From CALFER01 sp964472395 (lineage in GTDB: Bacteria; CSSED10-310; CALFER01), in contig CAYYMM010000163.1 in the NCBI GenBank assembly GCA_964472395.1, positions 1 to 7,387 on the forward strand: 7,387 nucleotides of DNA. The letters are read 5' to 3'. Positions 1 through 4,712 of the stretch are shown here, piece by piece. A program made the translations under genes and the position numbers. The notes beneath the pieces are model-generated. The model did not search any database. It worked only from the letters and a program-made list of their open reading frames with translations, and was not told the origin of the DNA. Numbering within the stretch: position 1 is the first letter of the stretch; every line of letters starts with the position of its first letter.

Positions 1-1178
1 ATGTGTTACAGGTCCTTGCGACAGACGCCGCGGGAAACCAGTCCATCGACGATCAGAGCGGCGCTTTTTACCCGTTCGTAACGTTGGAAGAGGTCGTCTA
101 CTTCCAGGAGATGATGGACACCAACCCGAACTGGACCATATCGGGCGGGCAATGGGCCTGGGGTCAGCCGACCGGCGGAGGCGGCCAATACGGATCTCCG
201 GATCCGACATCCGGATTCACCGGCAGTTCGGTATACGGATACAATCTGAACGGCGATTATGCCGCCAGCATACCGGAATACTCGCTGACGACATCGGCGC
301 TCGATCTGAGCGTGGCGGTCAACAGTCGGCTGCGCTTCCAGCGATGGCTCGGGGTCGAACAACCGTCATACGACCATGCGACGATCAAACTGTCGACGGA
401 CGGATCGGTCTGGCAGACGATCTGGAGCAATCCGGAGACAATCGAAGACTCGGAATGGACATTGGTCGAATACGATATCTCGGCGATCGCCGACGGCCAG
501 GCGACGGTCTATCTCCGGTGGACGATGGGTCCGTGCGACGGGTCGTGGAATTACTGCGGATGGAACATCGACGACGTTGAGATCATCGCGGTGGGACCCT
601 GCACACCGCCGACTCCCGGAACTCCGCCGGCGACCCGCACGCCAACGCGCACACCGACGGCTCAACCGACCTGGACGCCCGCGCCCCCCTCTCCCACTCC
701 GACCCCGTCCGCATCCCCTCAACCGACATCCTCACCGACGAATTTCCCGAACCCGAGTCCCACCCCGACCACATCTTCGGAATCGACACCAACACCGGTC
801 CCGACGTGCAATGCATTGACGATTACGCTGCGAATGCCGTCGGATTACTATCATCCCGGCGATCTCTGTTACCTGGCGGTGGATCTGTGTAATCCGGATC
901 AACCGATTTCGAACACCCGTCTGTGCGTGGTTCTCGATGTGATGGGCAGTTTCTGGTTTGCGCCGGGCTGGGGAAAGTATCCGGAAGCCGGAATCGATTA
1001 CTATGCGATCGATACCCTCGCGCAGGGCATCACCACGATGACGATTCTGAGTGAATTCCAGTGGCCGGAGGTTTCGGATTCGCTGGATGGGCTGATGTTT
1101 TACGGCGCCCTGCTGGACGAATCGATGAGTCAGCTTCTGAGCGATCTGGGGCAGTACGGGTTTGGGTTTGGGCCGTAA
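1..1178 (+). CDS. Secreted/surface protein, C-terminal part (MAM/jelly-roll-like domain, Thr/Pro linker, Cys-containing C-terminal domain)
   Basis: This is the 3' part of a longer gene. The reading frame is open to the left edge and the first residues (VLATDAAGN) look like the last strand of an Ig/cadherin-like repeat, so the GTG at base 3 is unlikely to be the true start. Numbering from that GTG, residues ~30-196 form a beta-rich domain. It has Trp/Gly-rich segments, a ...STDGSVWQTIW... strand and an ending WNIDDVEII, which is the usual closing pattern of MAM-like or peptidase-associated jelly-roll domains. Residues ~200-268 are a Thr/Pro/Ser linker. Residues ~269-391 are a compact domain with Cys269, Cys289, Cys296 and Cys308, ending in GFGFGP. 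I have seen similar C-terminal domains after PT-rich linkers in large secreted proteins of uncultivated bacteria, but I know no function. No catalytic motif is visible. An adhesin, structural or enzyme-tail role is inference. The gene ends in TAA, 142 bp before the kinase gene. Confidence 0.85.
   Translation, partial: VLQVLATDAAGNQSIDDQSGAFYPFVTLEEVVYFQEMMDTNPNWTISGGQWAWGQPTGGGGQYGSPDPTSGFTGSSVYGYNLNGDYAASIPEYSLTTSALDLSVAVNSRLRFQRWLGVEQPSYDHATIKLSTDGSVWQTIWSNPETIEDSEWTLVEYDISAIADGQATVYLRWTMGPCDGSWNYCGWNIDDVEIIAVGPCTPPTPGTPPATRTPTRTPTAQPTWTPAPPSPTPTPSASPQPTSSPTNFPNPSPTPTTSSESTPTPVPTCNALTITLRMPSDYYHPGDLCYLAVDLCNPDQPISNTRLCVVLDVMGSFWFAPGWGKYPEAGIDYYAIDTLAQGITTMTILSEFQWPEVSDSLDGLMFYGALLDESMSQLLSDLGQYGFGFGP
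603..806 (+). other. Low-complexity Thr/Pro/Ser linker coding segment
   Basis: About 68 codons made almost only of Thr, Pro and Ser, with repeated Thr-Pro pairs; the DNA is a degenerate CCGAC/CACCG-rich tract. Such tracts are typical flexible extracellular spacers and, in some bacteria, O-glycosylation sites. The codons vary, so this is a protein-level repeat rather than a clean DNA microsatellite. Confidence 0.85.
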
Positions 1179-1189
1179 AAGGGAAGTCG

Positions 1190-1250
1190 GGTTCGATCGC
1201 GATCGAACCTTACACACAGGTTATCGCGATCGAACCATACAGATGGTTTG
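1190..1250. repeat. Perfect 20-bp palindrome plus imperfect 27-bp tandem duplication upstream of the kinase promoter
   Basis: Bases 1190-1209 are a perfect dyad whose half-site is GGTTCGATCG. From 1196 a 27-bp unit is followed directly by a 26-bp near copy (1196-1222 and 1223-1248). The first 14 bases, ATCGCGATCGAACC, are identical in both; the tails differ by a few substitutions and one missing base, and both end in GGTT. Each unit can also fold on its own: AACCT (1206-1210) pairs with AGGTT (1218-1222), and 1231-1238 pairs with 1243-1250 around an ACAG loop with one G-T pair. The cluster begins 11 bases after the upstream stop codon and its end overlaps the -35 box. It could be an operator array for the kinase gene, a factor-independent stop for the upstream gene (but no T-run follows), or a member of a dispersed intergenic repeat family. 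Confidence 0.8.
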
Positions 1251-1276
1251 CGACGTAGGTGAACCTCCCGTATAAT
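1248..1276 (+). promoter_or_regulatory. Sigma70-type promoter for the kinase gene
   Basis: The -35 box TTGCGA (1248-1253, 4 of 6 consensus bases) is followed by a 17-bp spacer and a perfect -10 box TATAAT (1271-1276). Transcription would begin near 1283, giving a leader of about 38 nt before the ATG at 1321. The -35 box overlaps the end of the repeat cluster, so a protein bound there could compete with or contact RNA polymerase. Confidence 0.75.
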
Positions 1277-1292
1277 GGGCTGCGGAAACCCC

Positions 1293-1314
1293 CATCGGGA
1301 AGCACATCGGGAAG
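1293..1314 (+). repeat. 10-bp direct repeat in the kinase leader; second copy carries the ribosome binding site
   Basis: CATCGGGAAG occurs at 1293-1302 and again at 1305-1314, separated by CA. The second copy supplies GGGAAG, six bases before the ATG at 1321. This is a weak, GGA-type Shine-Dalgarno site. The first copy lies 18 bases before the ATG and could not initiate at that codon. Confidence 0.6.
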
Positions 1315-1320
1315 AAACCT

Positions 1321-3279
1321 ATGACAAAGGGACCGAGTTTGATCAATAAGCAGGTCGGGAAGTACCTGATCATCAACGAGATCAGCCGTGGTGGCATGGG
1401 CATCGTGTATCTCGGACAACACGTCACGCTCAATCGGTATGCCGCTGTCAAGATGCTGTTTCCGCATCTGGCGGCCGAGGTGAGTTTCGTGAAGCGTTTC
1501 CGGGAAGAGATGAACGCGATGTCGAAGGTCAAGCATCCCAACATCGTGGATATTCTCGATTACGAGGAAGCCCATGGCACTTACTTCATCATCATGGAAG
1601 TCGTGGTCGGGCGGCCCCTCGAGTTTCTCCTCAAGGAGTTCGGGCCGATGGCGATTCACCCCGCCGCCGCGATCCTCCGGCAGGTGCTCGCTGCCATCGG
1701 ATATGCGCACGACAAGAACATCCTCCATCGGGACATCAAACCATCCAACATCATCATCGATGAAAACGGCAATGTGAAGGTGCTGGATTTCGGCATCGCA
1801 AAAATTATCGGTGGGGAAAATCTGACACAGACCGGGTTCATGGTCGGTTCACCGCATTACATCAGCCCCGAGCAGGCTCAGGGAGAACCAGTCGTCCGCG
1901 CTTCGGATCTCTATTCGATCGGTGTGGTCCTGTTCCAGATGCTGACCGGCCGACCGCCGTTTGTCGCCGAAAGCCCGGTTGCCGTCGTCATGGCGCACAT
2001 CCGGGAAGAACCTCCGAAACCATCCTCGCTCAATCCGAACATCCCGCCCCAGATGGAAAAACTCATGTTGAAGTGTCTGGAGAAGAAACCCGAGCGACGG
2101 TATCAGAATGCGCGTGAGATGACCGAAGCGCTGGAGGCGGTTGTTGCCGCGTCGCCGGGTGGTGTGAAATCCGATCAGAAACTGGCCAAACAGGCATTCA
2201 TTCAGACCGATCCGACGATGTTCATCGATTCGAATGACAAGACGATGGTGGATATCGCCCGGCAGGATCCGATCGAGGCGGCTGCCGAGAAACAACGGAA
2301 GGAGAATCGGCGTTCGGTCGTCGAGATAGTCCGTCAGAAACTTATGTCGGTTTCCTGGCAGCACGCCGCCATTGCGGTCCTGTGCGCAAGCATCATCGGC
2401 TTCGGCTCGTGGCTCGGTCTGACCGAATCCGGTCGCCGGATCATCGCCTCCAGCACCACGTTCTTCAGCGCGAAGCCGACTCCGACATCTATCCCCTCCA
2501 CAGCGAGCGCGCTGACGATCCCGTCGATCATCCCCCGGGATCTCCCGGATCGGTTCGGTGTCATTCTGGGCATCGATTTCGAACTTGTTCCGTCCGGACG
2601 GTTCGTCATGGGCGCACAGAAACCCACTGGAGCGCTGGATGACACGCCCGCACACGATGTGCAGCTCGATCGATACATGATCAGTCGTTACGAGATCACG
2701 AACCGGCAATACGAGATGTTTATCCGGGAAACCGGTTATCCGTCGCCCGAGCACTGGAACGGCCGGCTTTGCCCCGCCGGACTCGAGGATCTTCCGGTCA
2801 CCCGCGTCTCATGGATCGACGCAGACCTTTACTGTAAATGGATGACACAGAAAACCGGACTGATGTTTCGTTTGCCGACGGAGGCCGAATGGGAGCGTGC
2901 GGCCGGCAGTGGAGGCTCGTACCCATGGGGCGACAAATGGTCGGGATCCAATGGGAACACCGAGGAAGCCGGGCGGAAATCACCCGTTTCCGGAGGCGCA
3001 TTTGCATCGGACAAATCGACATCCGGGATTTTCGACATGGGGGGAAACGTCCGCGAATGGGTGAACGATTTCTACAGTATGTCCGCCTATGCGTCGATGC
3101 AGCCGAGGAATCCGATGGGACCCAACCCGACCGATAAGCGTGTGGTTCGCGGCGGCGCGTTCAACCTTCCATACAAGGAAGCCCGTGTCACCCGGCGCGA
3201 TTCAGCGGCGTCCTCACACCGCGAAGACAATCTCGGGTTCCGAATCGTTCTCACTTACCAGAATTTCAGCGAAAGTTGA
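1321..3279 (+). CDS. Transmembrane Ser/Thr protein kinase (PknB-like) with extracytoplasmic SUMF1/FGE-like domain
   Basis: This is a 652-aa bitopic kinase. Residues ~14-272 are a complete Hanks-type kinase: glycine loop RGGMGIVY (23-30), ATP lysine Lys44 with probable partner Glu63, HRDIKPSN (136-143, catalytic Asp138), DFG (156-158), SPEQ (182-185), Asp196 and the subdomain XI arginine at 260. All catalytic residues are present, so phosphotransfer on Ser/Thr is expected in the cytoplasm. A linker (~280-345) contains TDPT and TMVD motifs and then basic residues. One membrane span lies at ~348-367, followed by a Pro/Ser/Thr-rich stretch. Residues ~418-646 are a SUMF1/formylglycine-generating-enzyme-like domain: YEITNRQYEMF, LPVTRVSW, RLPTEAEWERAA, YPWG, GGNVREW, VVRGGAF and LGFRIV. 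At the positions of the two copper-binding cysteines of true FGE I read Leu616 and Ala621, so I infer a ligand-sensing role rather than sulfatase activation. Chlamydial Pkn1 has a comparable kinase-SUMF1 layout. The gene has its own promoter. Confidence 0.96.
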   Translation: MTKGPSLINKQVGKYLIINEISRGGMGIVYLGQHVTLNRYAAVKMLFPHLAAEVSFVKRFREEMNAMSKVKHPNIVDILDYEEAHGTYFIIMEVVVGRPLEFLLKEFGPMAIHPAAAILRQVLAAIGYAHDKNILHRDIKPSNIIIDENGNVKVLDFGIAKIIGGENLTQTGFMVGSPHYISPEQAQGEPVVRASDLYSIGVVLFQMLTGRPPFVAESPVAVVMAHIREEPPKPSSLNPNIPPQMEKLMLKCLEKKPERRYQNAREMTEALEAVVAASPGGVKSDQKLAKQAFIQTDPTMFIDSNDKTMVDIARQDPIEAAAEKQRKENRRSVVEIVRQKLMSVSWQHAAIAVLCASIIGFGSWLGLTESGRRIIASSTTFFSAKPTPTSIPSTASALTIPSIIPRDLPDRFGVILGIDFELVPSGRFVMGAQKPTGALDDTPAHDVQLDRYMISRYEITNRQYEMFIRETGYPSPEHWNGRLCPAGLEDLPVTRVSWIDADLYCKWMTQKTGLMFRLPTEAEWERAAGSGGSYPWGDKWSGSNGNTEEAGRKSPVSGGAFASDKSTSGIFDMGGNVREWVNDFYSMSAYASMQPRNPMGPNPTDKRVVRGGAFNLPYKEARVTRRDSAASSHREDNLGFRIVLTYQNFSES

Positions 3280-4170
3280 TCAGCGCGCGGGACGTTTCGG
3301 TTTCTTTTTCGTGCCCGTCACCCGGATATTCTTCGTGAACCAGGTCTGCAGTTCGTCATCCCCCAGAAATCCTGTTTTTTCGTTGTACTTGCAGTTGGGA
3401 CAGATGGTCGCCCGACTCGACATCTTTTCCTGACACATCGGGCATTCCTTGATCGAATTGAGCGACTTGATCAGATAGACGACTCCACCGATCAGCAGCG
3501 CGAACACGCCCATCACGATCAAACCGCTCAGATCCCGGGCAGGACGTTCCTCTGGAGGCGATTCCCCTGTTCCATAGGGGTTCACATAGGTCTTGCGGTT
3601 TGCATCGGGGACCACCACGTCGTTCGGTCCCATCTGGATCCGGAGCGATTCCGGAGGCACCGACCAGATACCTTTTTTCGCGGTCTGGCCGGCTGTCTGC
3701 GCGATCTGAAATGCTGCGGCTCGCGGGTGATCGGGCATTCCGGGCAGAACCTGAGCCAATCCTTCCGACAACAGGCGTTCATTCAGACACGCTCCGTCAG
3801 GCAGAAACAGATACGCCTGGATCAGCCCTTGCGCATCCTTCGCAGGCAAAGACTCAATGCGGATTTCCTGATCCCGGATCGTATCTTTCACGAACTGAGT
3901 CGCGGCGTCGGCGATCTGACGTCGGCTCGGGTTGATCGCGTCGAGCCATCCGAGATCGTATGGTTCGGGGGCGTCGATTCCCGCCAGTCGCACAACCGTG
4001 TCCTCGCCGACGACAATTATATCCCCCGCCGGGATGGACGACGGCCTGACCGGTCCGGACAGATCGATCGAAGTAGCCGACTGACAGGTTCCCGCTTCAG
4101 GCAATGCGTTCAGGGCGATCACGCACCCAATCACGGTCATCCGGACACGTCGTAATAGGTTGCTCGGCAT
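3280..4170 (-). CDS. Staphylococcal-nuclease-like (SNc) protein with signal peptide, transmembrane span and cytoplasmic zinc ribbon
   Basis: This is a 296-aa protein. The start at 4170 is supported by AAGGA about 6 bases upstream. Residues 1-32 look like a Sec signal peptide (LLRRVR, hydrophobic 11-22, possible cleavage after QSA). Residues ~46-170 form an SNc/thermonuclease-like domain: a GD motif at 49-50, VVRLAGIDAPEP (59-70), and NERLLSEGLAQV (130-141). By comparison with staphylococcal nuclease, Arg61, Asp66 and Glu69 match Arg35, Asp40 and Glu43. In the canonical DxYGRxLAY stretch this protein reads DAQGLIQAY (112-120), putting Leu116 at the Arg87 position, so activity may be low, lost or altered. 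A membrane span (~215-237) is followed by CxxC-x10-CxxC (Cys243, 246, 257, 260), a zinc ribbon, and a very basic tail. This predicts an outer SNc domain and an inner zinc ribbon. The stop codon abuts the kinase stop. Annotation as a plain thermonuclease would miss these points. Confidence 0.92.
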   Translation of the reverse strand: MPSNLLRRVRMTVIGCVIALNALPEAGTCQSATSIDLSGPVRPSSIPAGDIIVVGEDTVVRLAGIDAPEPYDLGWLDAINPSRRQIADAATQFVKDTIRDQEIRIESLPAKDAQGLIQAYLFLPDGACLNERLLSEGLAQVLPGMPDHPRAAAFQIAQTAGQTAKKGIWSVPPESLRIQMGPNDVVVPDANRKTYVNPYGTGESPPEERPARDLSGLIVMGVFALLIGGVVYLIKSLNSIKECPMCQEKMSSRATICPNCKYNEKTGFLGDDELQTWFTKNIRVTGTKKKPKRPAR

Positions 4171-4209
4171 GAGAATTCCTTACCTTGTGGCGCGTTGGTT
4201 CCAGCCTCC

Positions 4210-4239
4210 TGTATAGCTTGAAATGCCTTATGAAATCAA
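4210..4239 (-). promoter_or_regulatory. Possible promoter for the SNc gene
   Basis: Read on the minus strand, TTGATT (4239-4234) and TATACA (4215-4210) are separated by 18 bp. Each matches 4 of 6 consensus bases. Transcription would start near 4203, leaving a leader of about 33 nt before the ATG at 4170. The spacing is slightly long and the evidence is only the match. Confidence 0.35.
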
Positions 4240-4246
4240 GTAATTT
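4218..4246 (+). promoter_or_regulatory. Possible promoter for the HD hydrolase and propeller genes
   Basis: TTGAAA (4218-4223, 5 of 6 consensus bases), a 17-bp spacer and TAATTT (4241-4246, 3 of 6, keeping the T, A and final T) precede the HD gene. The start point would fall near 4253, just before the Shine-Dalgarno site, giving a very short leader. It overlaps the opposing promoter candidate, so the two genes might compete for RNA polymerase. A promoter farther upstream is equally possible. Confidence 0.3.
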
Positions 4247-4254
4247 TCCGCATC

Positions 4255-4261
4255 AGGAGGT
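4255..4261 (+). promoter_or_regulatory. Strong Shine-Dalgarno site that fixes the HD gene start
   Basis: AGGAGGT lies seven bases before the ATG at 4269. The open frame extends back to an ATG at 4185, but that codon has no such site and the extra 28 residues do not resemble the family, so 4269 is the preferred start. Confidence 0.9.
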
Positions 4262-4268
4262 GTTTTTC

Positions 4269-4712
4269 ATGTCCACCATCGACCGTGCGCTCGAAATCGC
4301 CGTCAGCGCTCATTCCGGAGCCGTCGATCGATCCGGAAAGCCATATTTCCTCCACCCTCTGCGAATCATGCTGAAAATGCCGGACGATCGTTCCCGGATC
4401 GTCGCCATCCTGCATGACGTCGTCGAAGACAACCCGGAGTGGACGTTCGAACGCCTCTCCCGTGAGGGGTTCACGAGCGATATCATCGAAGCGCTGGACT
4501 GCCTGACGTGGCGGAAGGCTCAGGGCGAGACCTACGACGAGTATGTCCTTCGGGCCGCCTCAAACCCGCTGGCACGCAGCGTCAAAACGGCAGATCTCGA
4601 AGATAACATGGACATCCGTCGGCTCAGCCGGATCACCGACAAGGATCTCACGAGAATCTCGCGTTACCACCGCGCATGGACCTTTCTCCAGACCAACGAG
4701 GAATCGCCGTGA
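4269..4712 (+). CDS. Small HD-domain hydrolase of the MESH1 / SpoT-hydrolase type
   Basis: This is a 147-aa cytoplasmic protein. It follows the pattern of the single-domain Mn-dependent guanosine-3',5'-bis(diphosphate) hydrolase family: AHSGAVDRSGKPYFLHPLRI (14-33), ILHDVVED (47-54), and KTADLEDNMDIRRL (106-119). The metal ligands known from MESH1 (a His in the HP motif, the HD pair, and a later Asp) correspond to His29, His49/Asp50 and Asp109. It is somewhat shorter than MESH1 (about 180 aa), and the last motif reads KTADLEDN instead of the usual KLADKLYN. No synthetase, TGS or ACT domain is present, so it is not a full RelA/SpoT protein. Hydrolysis of (p)ppGpp is the best guess; another nucleotide phosphate or NADPH (also a MESH1 substrate) is possible. 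Its stop codon overlaps the start of the propeller gene (TGATG), so the two are co-translated. Confidence 0.88.
   Translation: MSTIDRALEIAVSAHSGAVDRSGKPYFLHPLRIMLKMPDDRSRIVAILHDVVEDNPEWTFERLSREGFTSDIIEALDCLTWRKAQGETYDEYVLRAASNPLARSVKTADLEDNMDIRRLSRITDKDLTRISRYHRAWTFLQTNEESP

Noticed and set aside
1190..1215. Intrinsic terminator for the first gene
   Set aside because: The palindrome can form a short stem with a CGCG loop, but the following bases (CTTACACACA) are not a T-run. It may still matter to factor-dependent ending, so it is listed as a repeat.
732..1217. Long open frame antisense to the first gene
   Set aside because: It is Arg-rich, without family motifs, and mirrors the codon bias of the real gene on the other strand.
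1211..1230. DnaA box or replication origin near ACACAGGTTATCGCG
   Set aside because: It matches the TTATCCACA consensus poorly in both directions, there is no cluster of boxes, and no replication gene is nearby.
3139..3258. Possible variable region of a diversity-generating retroelement, since SUMF1/C-type-lectin folds are common targets
   Set aside because: There is no reverse transcriptase or template repeat in the window, and the C-terminal codons are not enriched in AAC/AAY at scattered sites.
4185..4268. Longer N terminus for the HD hydrolase from ATG 4185
   Set aside because: There is no ribosome site before it, the extra residues do not fit the family, and a near-perfect Shine-Dalgarno site points to 4269.
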